Position numbers and translations under genes: made by a program. The notes under the pieces are model-generated. The model worked only from the letters and a program-made list of their open reading frames with translations. It had not been told where the DNA came from and ran no database searches. Positions 15,741 through 23,671 of a stretch of 26,034 bases of DNA are shown here, in pieces (positions within the stretch are counted from its first letter, which is position 1; every line of letters starts with the position of its first letter). The DNA is from CALJIC01 sp039805565 (lineage in GTDB: Bacteria > Chloroflexota > Chloroflexia > Chloroflexales > Roseiflexaceae): assembly GCA_039805565.1 (NCBI GenBank), contig JBDLTZ010000019.1, positions 1 to 26,034 of the forward strand, written 5' to 3'.

Positions 15741-15769
15741 GGTTCATAAACATGATGTAAGGTAGCGGG

Positions 15770-16564
15770 ATGGCATACGATCAGCGTTACGACAAGGCGC
15801 GAACTGGTACAACTCGCCACCTGGACTCCGACGAGGCTGGCGACTACAAGAACGGTATGCAGGAGTACTTCGAGGGGGCGCGCGGCAGGACGCAGCGCTT
15901 CGCTCAGAAGACCGCGTACTTGCGCGAGGTGCAGACGGAGATCGACACGCTCGGTCGCGAGGCCCACGATCGCCCGACGGGTGTGCTGAGCGGTGGCGAC
16001 ATTGATATCGCCTATCACTACCTCGGGATCGGTCTCGGCCTCATCGCAACCCTCTACTCCATCGTCGGCGCAATCTTCGCGCTCAACGGCGGCGGCGAGC
16101 AGCTCATCGGGGCGATCTCGCAGCGCTGGTCCGCGGGCCCGGCCGCGGCCCTCTCAGAGGCACTCTTCAGCATCCGCACCCTCGCCGCACTCGGCCTCCA
16201 GGCGCTGCTCTTCATCATCATGGTCGGGACGCGCCGCAACCCCAACACCTGGCAGCATTGGGCATCCATGATCGCCAGCGCGGCGCTCACCTACGCCGGC
16301 TGGAGCAGTCTGTGGCTCGCCTACGGCGCAGCCCCCGTTGCGGCCATCACCGCCACCATCCCGGCAGCCCTGATCGGCGGCGCCCTCACCTGGCTCATGA
16401 TCAAGGCGACCAGCACCGAACTCCCGCGCCGTGCGATGATCGGCATCATCGTGGCGGGCGTGGTGGCCGGGGCGCTCGGCACGGCCTCGCTCATCCACTG
16501 GTCGGGCGCGCTGCTCGCCTGGGGAGCGGACCAGATCGCCCGGCGCTTCATGGTCATCGGCTAG
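15770..16564 (+). CDS. Hypothetical membrane protein with five predicted helices
   Basis: 264 aa, not recognised. The first ~80 residues are soluble, charged and partly coiled-coil-like (MAYDQRYDKARTGTTRHLD, then YFEGARGRTQRFAQKTAYL). Five hydrophobic helices follow: IAYHYLGIGLGLIATLYSIV, LAALGLQALLFIIMVG, WASMIASAALTYAGWSSLWL, AAITATIPAALIGGALTWLM and IGIIVAGVVAGALGTASLI. ATG 15770 lies a few bases after a GGTAGCGGG purine stretch. It is a single gene with its own palindrome-covered promoter and a hairpin after the stop. Phage-holin-like or envelope roles are speculation. Confidence 0.7.
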   Translation: MAYDQRYDKARTGTTRHLDSDEAGDYKNGMQEYFEGARGRTQRFAQKTAYLREVQTEIDTLGREAHDRPTGVLSGGDIDIAYHYLGIGLGLIATLYSIVGAIFALNGGGEQLIGAISQRWSAGPAAALSEALFSIRTLAALGLQALLFIIMVGTRRNPNTWQHWASMIASAALTYAGWSSLWLAYGAAPVAAITATIPAALIGGALTWLMIKATSTELPRRAMIGIIVAGVVAGALGTASLIHWSGALLAWGADQIARRFMVIG

Positions 16565-16591
16565 CCATTCCCCGCGCTACCAGCATCAGAC

Positions 16592-16620
16592 ACGCCCCTC
16601 ACGCTCAGCGCGAGGGGCGT
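16592..16620. terminator. Bidirectional terminator-like hairpin between convergent genes
   Basis: Perfect 9-bp arms ACGCCCCTC and GAGGGGCGT with an 11-base loop, 27 bases after the membrane protein stop and 12 bases before the thermonuclease stop. T-runs are weak on both sides. Confidence 0.55.
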
Positions 16621-16632
16621 TGCCGTTCTGCC

Positions 16633-17505
16633 TCAACCCTCGGCCGGCCGGTGCTCACCGCCGCACGTCGCCGCCGACCACAGACCCAGCTGGCGCTCGC
16701 TTGCCATCTCCTGCGCCTGCCTGAAAGATGCCTGGTACTTGTACTTGGCATCGTAGGTGTACTCAAACGCATACCCCTGGGCAAGCATCTCGAGGTTGAA
16801 CAGCCGCCCGTCCTCCAGCCACACGAAGCGCAGCGCCCGCCCGTAACGATCGCGCTCATCCTGGCTCGGGTCGATCTCGAGCAGCACAGTCTGTCCTGTC
16901 AGGAGCTCCTTCGCCCGGTTCGACGCCTCCACCCCGTAACACTCCACCGGCTTGCGCGGGTCCACCGACTCGGGGGTGTCCAGACCGATCAGCCGCAGCC
17001 GCACTTCCACTCCGCCCAGCTCCACATCCACCGTGTCGCCGTCGATCACATCCACCACCCTGCCGCGCTCAAGACCCGACGGGAGCTGCGGGTAGGCCGC
17101 ACCCAGAAGCTCACGCCCATCCACCGCTGCCACGGGGGCCTCGGTCGGCGGAGCCTGCGTCTCGCCCGGTAGCGCCGTCGCGCGTGGGAGTGCGGTCGGC
17201 GGAGCCTGCGTCTCGCCCGGTAGCGCCGTCGCGCGTGGGAGTGCGGTCGGCGAAGCCTGCGTCTCGCCCGGTAGCGCCGTCGCGCGTGGGAGTGCGGTCG
17301 GCGGCACAGGCCGAACCGTCGGCGCGCTCGCGGCGGGGGGGCCGCCCAGCCCGAACACCTCACGCACCAGCGCCTCGGCGGCGCCCGGGTTACTGCTGAA
17401 GTACACGTAGGCGGCGATCGCCACGATGATCACGCCTAGGACCGAGAGCTTCCGCGAGGGGGTGGCCTTCGTGGTGCGGCGACGGCGTGTGCTGGTACGC
17501 TTCAT
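16633..17505 (-). CDS. Membrane-anchored thermonuclease (SNase-like) with a repeat linker
   Basis: 290 aa. A basic head (MKRTSTRRRRTTKATPSRKL) and one transmembrane helix (residues 21-36) anchor it, with the nuclease outside. Residues ~68-120 are three 17-residue copies of PTALPRATALPGETQA(S/P), a flexible spacer. The SNase fold runs from ~145 to 285: VIDGDTVDVE (Asp157), RLIGLDTPES (Arg171, Asp176, Glu179) and RDRYGRALR (Arg223). These match the calcium and catalytic residues Asp21, Arg35, Asp40, Glu43 and Arg87 of staphylococcal nuclease. The start is fixed by GAGGAG seven bases before ATG 17505. It probably cleaves extracellular DNA/RNA for defence or nutrition. It diverges from the tRNA genes. 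Confidence 0.9.
   Translation of the reverse strand: MKRTSTRRRRTTKATPSRKLSVLGVIIVAIAAYVYFSSNPGAAEALVREVFGLGGPPAASAPTVRPVPPTALPRATALPGETQASPTALPRATALPGETQAPPTALPRATALPGETQAPPTEAPVAAVDGRELLGAAYPQLPSGLERGRVVDVIDGDTVDVELGGVEVRLRLIGLDTPESVDPRKPVECYGVEASNRAKELLTGQTVLLEIDPSQDERDRYGRALRFVWLEDGRLFNLEMLAQGYAFEYTYDAKYKYQASFRQAQEMASERQLGLWSAATCGGEHRPAEG
17145..17299. repeat. Three 51-bp tandem repeats in the thermonuclease linker
   Basis: Units start at 17145, 17196 and 17247, with a broken fourth beginning at 17298. They are almost identical (GGAGCC in units 1 and 2, GAAGCC in unit 3). Being a multiple of three, copy-number change would alter only linker length. Confidence 0.9.
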
Positions 17506-17524
17506 CAGGGGCTCCTCGCTCGAT

Positions 17525-17552
17525 TTGCAAAAATAGCGACCTGTGCTATAAT
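17525..17552 (+). promoter_or_regulatory. Promoter of the first tRNA-Lys
   Basis: -35 TTGCAA (17525-17530), 16-base spacer ending in TGC, and a perfect TATAAT (17547-17552), eight bases before the mature 5' end. Confidence 0.7.
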
Positions 17553-17559
17553 CCCACGC

Positions 17560-17634
<75 letters not shown>

Positions 17635-17642
17635 CTACAGAC

Positions 17643-17673
17643 CGCCCTATCTCATGATGAGATGGGGCGTTTT
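17643..17673 (+). terminator. Rho-independent terminator after tRNA-Lys copy 1
   Basis: Arms CGCCCTATCTCAT and ATGAGATGGGGCG pair over up to 13 bp (one G-U) and are followed by TTTT. Confidence 0.85.
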
Positions 17674-17733
17674 GCTGGCCCGCTCCACCTTCCACAGCTC
17701 TGGAGCTGGCGTTGCAGCAACACTCAAAACATA

Positions 17734-17742
17734 TGCTATAAT
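17734..17742 (+). promoter_or_regulatory. Promoter of the second tRNA-Lys
   Basis: Extended -10 TGC-TATAAT followed by the same CACGCG start region as copy 1. The upstream TTGCAG is 19 bases away, so the -35 is poor. Confidence 0.6.
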
Positions 17743-17749
17743 CTCACGC

Positions 17750-17824
<75 letters not shown>

Positions 17825-17828
17825 CTTC

Positions 17829-17863
17829 GCGGCGCCCGGCCTCTCGGCCGGGCGTCGCCTTTT
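17829..17863 (+). terminator. Rho-independent terminator after tRNA-Lys copy 2
   Basis: GCGGCGCCCGGCC, loop TCTC, GGCCGGGCGTCGC (13 bp, one G-U), then CTTTTC. Confidence 0.85.
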
Positions 17864-18050
17864 CTCCCGCGCACCCCCGCGCTGCACCCACGCCGCCTGC
17901 TAAACATCACTGCTCTCGCATATTGTAGCGCACTCGTCCAGTCCCAGCTCTCTTCTCTCTATAGCTCCTGGCCCTCTCCGCAAGCGCCGTACCACTGCCA
18001 CCGCAACGCGGGCCGTAACGAGCCCCCGACACCCACCGCGTATCCTGCGG

Positions 18051-18722
18051 GTGTATCGCGTTCGATGGTGTATGGACGGGCCGCAGTACAAGACCCTCGG
18101 CCTCGGCTTCCCGGCGCTGGCGATTACCCCCAACGGCCGCCCGCGCGTCGTGGTCGACGTCAGCTACACCTCCGACTCGCAGGGCCTGCACTACCTGGCC
18201 TGCGACCAGGGCTGCACCGAGCGCGCGGGTTGGAGCGCAGTCAGGCTCGCCGAGCGCGGCAGCGGAACATCCGCAAGCTGGGACCTGGAGCTCGACGCGG
18301 CCGGCAACCCGCGCCTGATCTTAAACCAGGGCTCCACCGCCGACGTCACCGGCAACCAGCTCTACTTCGCCTGGTGCAACGCGGGATGCTTCGACGCCGA
18401 GGTACGCGACCACCGTCGGCCTGCCGGCGGGCGCCAGCCAGAACGCCGACCTTGAGCTCAACGCCCCCCGGCCGGCCACACATCGCCTACAACGCCGCCT
18501 CGCCCCATCTGCTCGGCTACACCTGGTGCGACGATGGCTGCGGCACGCCCGAGACCTGGAAGCGCCAGGCGATCGAGAGCAGCGGCACCCTCGACCAAGA
18601 GTTCAAGCCCGCCGCCCCACTCTCCTGCAAGGAGCAGGGCTGGTTCAACGCCGTCCCCACGCTCGCGCTCGACCCGCAGGGCAACCCGCGGATCGCCCGT
18701 CTCTGCGCCCTCGGTCGCGTAC
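18051..18722 (+). pseudogene. Frameshifted WCxxGC-repeat (beta-propeller-like) protein pseudogene
   Basis: Three frames together spell a repeat protein. Each ~55-63-residue unit has DxxGNPR or xxGRPHIAY followed by a Y/F-x-W/A-C-x-x-G-C motif and a Trp-rich strand: LHYLACDQGCTERAGW, LYFAWCNAGCFDAEG and LLGYTWCDDGCGTPETW. The frame changes near 18400 (after GCFDAEG) and again at a run of six C at 18464-18469. After the second shift it continues through WFNAVPTLALDPQGNPRIA and loses identity near 18715. No signal peptide precedes 18051, so the 5' end is missing too. The last segment lies in the same frame as the aldo/keto reductase but is not part of it. It was probably a secreted propeller-type protein; function unknown. 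Confidence 0.65.
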
Positions 18723-18751
18723 ATCACTGCCGTGGTCTGTGGGGCCGCGTG

Positions 18752-18760
18752 TGCTACAAT
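18752..18760 (+). promoter_or_regulatory. Extended -10 for the aldo/keto reductase gene
   Basis: TGC-TACAAT, 36 bases before the ATG. It shows that the reductase is transcribed on its own rather than as part of the upstream open frame. Confidence 0.55.
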
Positions 18761-18796
18761 CAGCGCCGCGAAACCCACAGCAGGAAAGAGGGAACA

Positions 18797-19765
18797 ATGG
18801 AGTACCGACGACTCGGCCGGTCCGGCCTGAAGGTTGCCCCGATCTGCCTCGGCAGCATGCAGTTCGGCTGGACCGCGGACGAGGAGCAGTCTTTCCGCAT
18901 CATGGACGCCTACGCCGATGCGGGCGGCAATTTCATCGACACCGCGGACATCTACTCGGCCTGGATCCCCGGCAACCCGGGCGGCGTGAGCGAGGAGATC
19001 ATCGGACGCTGGCTGAAGCGCCGCGGCGACCGCCACATGCACGTGGTGGCAACCAAGGTGCAGGGCCGCATGTGGCCCGGCCCGAACGGCGCGGGCCTGA
19101 GCCGCGGCCACATCATGAAGGCCGTGGACGACAGCCTGCGCCGCCTGCAGACCGACTACATTGACCTCTACCAGACGCACTGGCCGGACTACGAGACGCC
19201 GCAGGAGGAGACGATGCACGCCCTGGACGACCTGGTGCGCGCGGGGAAGGTGCGCTACATCGGCTGCTCGAACGAGCCGGCCGGGCGCCTGACGAAGGCC
19301 ATGTGGATCAGCGAGCGCGAGGGCCTGAGCCGCTTCGTGAGCCTGCAGCCGCCCTACAGCATGGTCAAGCGCGCCAACTTCGAGCGCGAGAACCAGGCGG
19401 TCTGCCAGGACTTCGGCATCGGGGTGATCCCGTACAGCCCGCTGCAGGGCGGCTTCCTCACCGGGAAGTACCGCCGCGGAGCGACTCCCGATAGCGTGCG
19501 GGCCGAGGGGCTGAAGAAGTTCATGACCGAGCGCAACTACGACCTGATCGAGGCGCTGGAGCGCATCGGCCAGGCCCGCGGCGCCACGGTCACGCAGGTG
19601 GCGCTGGCGTGGACGCTGGCCCAGCCGGCGATCACCTCACCGATCATCGGCGCCAACTCCGTCGAGCAGCTAAACGACATCCTCGGCACGCTGAGCGTGG
19701 CGCTCACGCCCGAGGAGCTGAAGACGATCGACGACGCCAGCGAGTGGAAGTCACAGGAGATATAG
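18797..19765 (+). CDS. Aldo/keto reductase
   Basis: 322 aa NADPH-dependent carbonyl reductase with a TIM-barrel fold. The catalytic tetrad is visible: Asp48 and Tyr53 (FIDTADIYSAW), Lys87 (VVATKV) and His128 (YQTHWPD). Cofactor-site segments are GCSNEPAGRL, VIPYSPLQGGFLTGKY and PIIGANSVEQL. ATG 18797 is chosen although the frame is open far upstream, because the conserved MEYRRLGRSGLKV start begins here, AGAGGG lies before it, and a promoter sits at 18752. It is similar to the YajO/Gfo-type general AKR group; the substrate is unknown. Confidence 0.93.
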   Translation: MEYRRLGRSGLKVAPICLGSMQFGWTADEEQSFRIMDAYADAGGNFIDTADIYSAWIPGNPGGVSEEIIGRWLKRRGDRHMHVVATKVQGRMWPGPNGAGLSRGHIMKAVDDSLRRLQTDYIDLYQTHWPDYETPQEETMHALDDLVRAGKVRYIGCSNEPAGRLTKAMWISEREGLSRFVSLQPPYSMVKRANFERENQAVCQDFGIGVIPYSPLQGGFLTGKYRRGATPDSVRAEGLKKFMTERNYDLIEALERIGQARGATVTQVALAWTLAQPAITSPIIGANSVEQLNDILGTLSVALTPEELKTIDDASEWKSQEI

Positions 19766-19774
19766 GACTTTATG

Positions 19775-19800
19775 TCAAGGGAGGGCTGGCCCTCCCTTGA
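19775..19800. terminator. Perfect palindrome, bidirectional terminator between convergent genes
   Basis: TCAAGGGAGGGC and GCCCTCCCTTGA, 12 bp with a TG loop, between the reductase stop (19765) and the helicase stop (19822). T-runs are short on both sides. Confidence 0.6.
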
Positions 19801-19821
19801 ACCCTTCGGTGGAATGTGGGG

Positions 19822-21507
19822 CTACCGGCGGGGGCGAGCGAGGCTCGGCGCAATGCGGCGCCCGCGGATCGTGGTGTTCTTGAGCGCCCGGATGATCTTC
19901 GCGGCGTGCGGCTCGGGCACCTCAACGAAGGCGAACCGCTCGAACAGCTCGATCGCTCCGATCGCCCGGCCGGGCAGGCCCGCCTCATTCGCGATCGCCC
20001 CGACGATATCCGCCGGGCGCACGCCGTCGTCCCGACCAATATCCAGGAACAGGCGGGTCATACCGCGCTCCGGCCCGAAGTCCCGCCGACCGCCGTACTC
20101 GCGCCCGCCGTAGTCACGCCCGCCATCCCGGCCAACATCGCGGCGCATCGGCCGGTCACGATTCTCCAGGTCCGGCTCCGCCGCCGCAAGCGCGTCGTCC
20201 GAGGCATCGAGCGGCTGGCCGAGCAGCAGCTTGAATGCCGCTGCGGCCAGGTCTGTCGGGCTGAACTCCTCGGCCAGATCCTCGGCCATGATCGAGTACG
20301 CCTCGAGGCCGCCCTGCTCGATCGTCTCGCGCAGCGTCTCCTTGAACGACTCACGGCGGCGCGCGATCACGTCCGAGACCGTCGGCAGGCGCAGGCGCTG
20401 GATAGTGGCCCCCGTAGCGCGCTCGATCGTCCGAAGCAGCCCGCGCTCACGCGGCTTCACCAGCGTGATCGCGCTCCCGGTGCGCCCCGCGCGCCCGGTG
20501 CGGCCGATGCGGTGGACGTAGATCTCCGGATCTAGCGGGATATCGTAGTTGACCACGTGCGACACGTGCTCGACGTCGAGACCGCGCGCGGCGACATCGG
20601 TAGCTACCAGCAGCTCGACCTGACTGCTGCGGAAGCGGCCCATCACCCGGTCACGCTGCACCTGGCTCAGGTCGCCGTGGAGCGTCTCGGCCGGGTAGGC
20701 GCGGGCCGTGAGCCGCTCGCCGAGGGCGTCCACCTCACTCTTCGTGCGGCAGAAGATGATCGCCGACGTCGGCATCTCAAAGTCCAGCACGCGGGCCAGC
20801 ACCTCGAACTTATCGCGCCCGCCGACCTCGTAGTACACCTGGCGAATCTGCGGCACCGTCAGCTGCTTTGCGGCCACCACGATCCGCTCCGGCGTGTGCA
20901 TGTAGCGCTGCGCCAGGCTTGCGATCGGGCCGGGCATCGTGGCCGAGAACAGCGCCGTCTGGCGCTCGGAGGGCGTCTCAGAGAGGATCGCCTCGATATC
21001 CTCGATGAAGCCCATCGCCAGCATCTCGTCGGCCTCGTCCAGCACCACCACCCGCACCCCCTCGAGGCGCAGCGTCCCGCGGTTGATGTGGTCCAGGATG
21101 CGGCCGGGCGTGCCCACCACCACGTGCACACCGCGCTGCAGCGCCCGCAGCTGGCGGTCGATCGGCTGGCCGCCATACACCGGCAGCGTGGTCACACCGC
21201 GGTGCTTACCGTAGGAGTGGAAGGCCTCGGCCACCTGCATCGCCAGCTCGCGCGTGGGCGTGAGCACCAGCGCCTGGGGCGAGTGCTGCCCTGGGTCCAC
21301 CCGATCCACGATCGGCAGCGCGAAGGCCGCCGTCTTGCCGGTACCCGTCTGGGCCTGCGCGATCACATCCGCACCGGCCAGCATGCGCCCGATCGTCTGC
21401 GCCTGCACCGGAGTCGGCTCCTCGTAGCCGAGCTCCGTCACAGCGCGCAGCGTCGGCTCACTCAGGCCGAGGTCGCTGAAGGAGGTCCTCTGTTGTGTGT
21501 CTTCCAT
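19822..21507 (-). CDS. DEAD-box ATP-dependent RNA helicase with DbpA-type RNA-binding domain
   Basis: 561 aa, DeaD/CsdA-like in layout. It unwinds RNA in ribosome assembly and cold adaptation in known relatives. The core has the Q motif region (FSDLGLSEPTL...PTPVQAQTI), Walker A AQTGTGKT (52-59), PTREL (84-88), DEAD (157-160), SAT (188-190) and HRIGRTGRAG. A helical dimerisation-type segment (FSPTDLAAAAFKLLLG) follows. An Arg/Gly-rich linker (RRDVGRDGGRDYGGREYGG) leads to the C-terminal RRM-like DbpA domain (RLFLDIGRDDGV, ADIVGAIANEAG, FAFVEVPEPHA). ATG 21507 is chosen because the Q motif begins soon after it and GTGAGG precedes it. It diverges from the sugar kinase. Confidence 0.94.
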   Translation of the reverse strand: MEDTQQRTSFSDLGLSEPTLRAVTELGYEEPTPVQAQTIGRMLAGADVIAQAQTGTGKTAAFALPIVDRVDPGQHSPQALVLTPTRELAMQVAEAFHSYGKHRGVTTLPVYGGQPIDRQLRALQRGVHVVVGTPGRILDHINRGTLRLEGVRVVVLDEADEMLAMGFIEDIEAILSETPSERQTALFSATMPGPIASLAQRYMHTPERIVVAAKQLTVPQIRQVYYEVGGRDKFEVLARVLDFEMPTSAIIFCRTKSEVDALGERLTARAYPAETLHGDLSQVQRDRVMGRFRSSQVELLVATDVAARGLDVEHVSHVVNYDIPLDPEIYVHRIGRTGRAGRTGSAITLVKPRERGLLRTIERATGATIQRLRLPTVSDVIARRRESFKETLRETIEQGGLEAYSIMAEDLAEEFSPTDLAAAAFKLLLGQPLDASDDALAAAEPDLENRDRPMRRDVGRDGGRDYGGREYGGRRDFGPERGMTRLFLDIGRDDGVRPADIVGAIANEAGLPGRAIGAIELFERFAFVEVPEPHAAKIIRALKNTTIRGRRIAPSLARPRR

Positions 21508-21584
21508 ATACCTCACGCAAATACGAAACGGGCGGGCCGTCCGCGGACCCCACCCGGATGACGAAACCGTTCGCGTCTTCGGGT

Positions 21585-21593
21585 AGTATACCA
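21585..21593 (-). promoter_or_regulatory. Extended -10 for the helicase gene
   Basis: The minus strand reads TGG-TATACT, giving a leader of about 70 nt. Confidence 0.5.
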
Positions 21594-21737
21594 CCTGCGG
21601 ACCGTCCGCGCGCTGCTCTCCCACCCCGGAGCGCAGCAAAGAGCGTGCCCATGCCGCACACGAGGTATCGCGCCAGCGGCCTGCTCAGACAACCAGCCGC
21701 CCAAGGCGTGCAGGCTTTAAGAGAGCACAACCTGCGG

Positions 21738-21743
21738 TACAAT
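21738..21743 (+). promoter_or_regulatory. -10 for the sugar kinase gene
   Basis: TACAAT, 32 bases before ATG 21776. Confidence 0.45.
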
Positions 21744-21775
21744 GCCCAATCATCACCATGTTAAGGAGAGATCAC

Positions 21776-22702
21776 ATGCTCGCGATCATCGCCGTCGGCG
21801 ACCTCGTGTGGGACGTGCTCGTCAAGCCGGACGGCATCCTGCTCCCCGGCGGCGACACCACCGGCCAGATCCAGCTCGCCCCCGGCGGCTCGGCGGCGAA
21901 CGTCGCCGCATGGATCGCCCGCTCCGGCATGCCCGCCGGCTTCGTCGGCTCCGTCGGCCGTGACATCTTCGGTGACCTGATCGTCGACAGCCTGGCGCGC
22001 GAGGGGGTCGAGATGCACATCCACCGCACCGACATCCGCGACACCGGCGTCATCCTGGCGATGATCGATCGCGCCGGCCAGCGCTCCCACGTCACCAACC
22101 AGGGCGCCGACTTCCAGCTGCTGCCGGAGAACCTCCCCGAGGGCGCGCTGCGCGCCGCGTGCCACGTCCACATCACCGCCTGGTCGCTCTTCACCGACCC
22201 ACCGCGGGGCGCGGCGATCCGGGCCGCCCAGATCGCCAAGGCGGCCGGCGCCACCATCTCGTTCGACCCGGCGTCCTACCAGATGATCCGCGAGCTCGGC
22301 CACGACAAGTTCGCGCGCTACACCGCAGGCCTCGCGCCCGACATCATGTTCCCCAACCGTGACGAAGGCGAAGCCCTCACCGGGGAGCGCGACCCGGAGG
22401 CCATCGCGGCCGAGCTCCGCCAGATGTACCCCGGCGCGGTGGTCGCCCTCAAGCTCGACAGCGACGGCTGCTTCGTCGCCGCCGACGGCCACACCCAGCA
22501 CTACCCCACCGTCGACACAAACGTCGTAGACACCACCGGCGCCGGTGACGCCTTCGACGGCGCGTTCCTCGCCCGCTACCTGCGCGACGGCGATCTGGCA
22601 GCGGCGGCGCAGTTCGCCAACCGCATCGGCGGCTGGGTCGTGTCGCGCGACGGCGCCCGCCCGCCGGCCGACGACGAGCTGCGACAGATTCTCGCACCCT
22701 AG
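21776..22702 (+). CDS. PfkB family carbohydrate kinase
   Basis: 308 aa sugar or nucleoside kinase of the ribokinase superfamily, using ATP to phosphorylate a small hydroxyl substrate. The N-terminal PfkB signature is in PGGSAANVAAWIARSG (37-52) with VGSVGRDIFGD. The C-terminal signature DTTGAGDAFDGAF carries the catalytic base Asp258. ATG 21776 is favoured over the ATG at 21758, because AAGGAG (21763-21768) stands at the right distance and the beta strand LAIIAVGD starts there. The substrate is not predictable (ribokinase, fructokinase, KDG kinase or adenosine-type); no sugar pathway genes adjoin it. Confidence 0.92.
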   Translation: MLAIIAVGDLVWDVLVKPDGILLPGGDTTGQIQLAPGGSAANVAAWIARSGMPAGFVGSVGRDIFGDLIVDSLAREGVEMHIHRTDIRDTGVILAMIDRAGQRSHVTNQGADFQLLPENLPEGALRAACHVHITAWSLFTDPPRGAAIRAAQIAKAAGATISFDPASYQMIRELGHDKFARYTAGLAPDIMFPNRDEGEALTGERDPEAIAAELRQMYPGAVVALKLDSDGCFVAADGHTQHYPTVDTNVVDTTGAGDAFDGAFLARYLRDGDLAAAAQFANRIGGWVVSRDGARPPADDELRQILAP

Positions 22703-22723
22703 CGCCGGGCCCCGCCCTCATAG

Positions 22724-22732
22724 TGGCATAAT
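22724..22732 (+). promoter_or_regulatory. Extended -10 for the cupin gene
   Basis: TGG-CATAAT, 43 bases before the ATG. Confidence 0.4.
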
Positions 22733-22774
22733 CCGTGCATCGCTGCTCCCAAGCGCAGACAGAGAGGAGCAGCC

Positions 22775-23116
22775 ATGCCGGACACAACCATCATCAAGAT
22801 CAACTCGAACTATTCGCCGCACGGCGAGCAGGGCCAGAAGTACCTCGCCTCCGGCAAGAACATCTCCATGCGGATGTGGGAGCAGGAGCAGCCGGGCCAG
22901 GGCGGGGCGACCGTCCGGCGCGAGTACGAGACCGTCGGTTTCGTCATATCCGGGCGCGCCGAGCTCGAGCTCGAGGGCCAGACCGTGCTCCTCGAGCCGG
23001 GCGACTCGTGGGTTGTGCCGAAGGGCGCCGCCCACCGCTACCGCATCCTCGAAACCTTCACGGCCGTCGAGGCCACCTACCCGCCGGCCTTCATGCACGG
23101 CCGCGACGAAGCCTGA
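22775..23116 (+). CDS. Small cupin-domain protein
   Basis: 113 aa, a single beta-barrel. Cupin motif 1 region is REYETVGFVISGRAELELEG and motif 2 is LEPGDSWVVPKGAAHRYRIL. The usual HxH metal pair of motif 1 is not seen (REYETVG), leaving Glu and the motif 2 His as possible ligands, so metal binding is uncertain. AGAGAGGAG lies six bases before ATG 22775. Single-domain cupins of this kind range from isomerases to small-molecule binders; no specific role can be given. Confidence 0.87.
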   Translation: MPDTTIIKINSNYSPHGEQGQKYLASGKNISMRMWEQEQPGQGGATVRREYETVGFVISGRAELELEGQTVLLEPGDSWVVPKGAAHRYRILETFTAVEATYPPAFMHGRDEA

Positions 23117-23161
23117 GCGCGAGCATGCACGTGACCAGCGCGGAAAAGAAGAGAGGAGAGG

Positions 23162-23581
23162 ATGACGGTACAAGACGAGACTGTTCTGTACACCGGCCCC
23201 GGGACCACCATCACCGACGCACATGCGATTATTGACGGGAGGACCTACGCGCTCTCGGACGTCCACTCGGCGTCGCTCGACAAGAGCGCCGGCTGGGGGC
23301 CATACGCGTGGGCCGCGCTGCTTGCCGGCCTCGCCATCGCCATCGGCGGCTATCTCGCCTGGGGCACGCTGCTGCCGCCCGTGATCGCAGGTGCCACACT
23401 CGCCATCGTCGGCCTCGTCCTGCTTTTCACCACACCGCGGCGCTACTTCGTCCGCATCCGCGACCACGACGGGTCCGTCGTCAGCGTCCCGGTCACAAGT
23501 GAGGAGCGCGCCCACCGCATCATCGAGGCCGTAGACAAGGCGCGGCTGCGCGAGCGGCAGGCGGGCGGCGGCGACCGCTGA
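23162..23581 (+). CDS. Small two-helix membrane protein (DUF6232-like)
   Basis: 139 aa. An N-terminal beta-rich segment (VLYTGPGTTITDAHAIIDGR, then TYALSDVHSASLDK) is followed by two transmembrane helices (about 48-68 and 73-90) and a second short soluble segment (RRYFVRIRDHDGSVVSVPVT, then a helix rich in Glu/Arg). This layout, with the IDGRTYxLxxVxS motif before the helices, is what I recall of DUF6232 proteins, which have no known function. AAGAGAGGAGAGG precedes the ATG. It lies 45 bases after the cupin gene and may share its transcript. Confidence 0.75.
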   Translation: MTVQDETVLYTGPGTTITDAHAIIDGRTYALSDVHSASLDKSAGWGPYAWAALLAGLAIAIGGYLAWGTLLPPVIAGATLAIVGLVLLFTTPRRYFVRIRDHDGSVVSVPVTSEERAHRIIEAVDKARLRERQAGGGDR

Positions 23582-23617
23582 GGGCTCATGCGGGTTGCGC
23601 GGGGGTGCGGGGCGCGG

Positions 23618-23623
23618 TATCAT
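23618..23623 (+). promoter_or_regulatory. -10 candidate for the Fur-family gene
   Basis: TATCAT in GCGG-TATCAT, 48 bases before the ATG. Confidence 0.3.
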
Positions 23624-23671
23624 GGGGTCGGGCCGGCGCGCGGGCGCACGGCACGGACGAAAGGCCCCGCG

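Noticed and set aside
17145..17299. CRISPR-like array
   Set aside because: Units are contiguous 51-bp coding repeats with no spacers.
17900..18191. Small minus-strand frames downstream of the tRNA genes
   Set aside because: No ribosome site, no family resemblance, and they overlap the pseudogene on the other strand.
18065..18796. Fusion of the WCxxGC-repeat frame to the aldo/keto reductase
   Set aside because: The shared frame is accidental. The reductase has its own promoter, ribosome site and complete N-terminus.
20557..21561. 334-codon plus-strand frame opposite the helicase
   Set aside because: Antisense shadow of a gene carrying all DEAD-box motifs.
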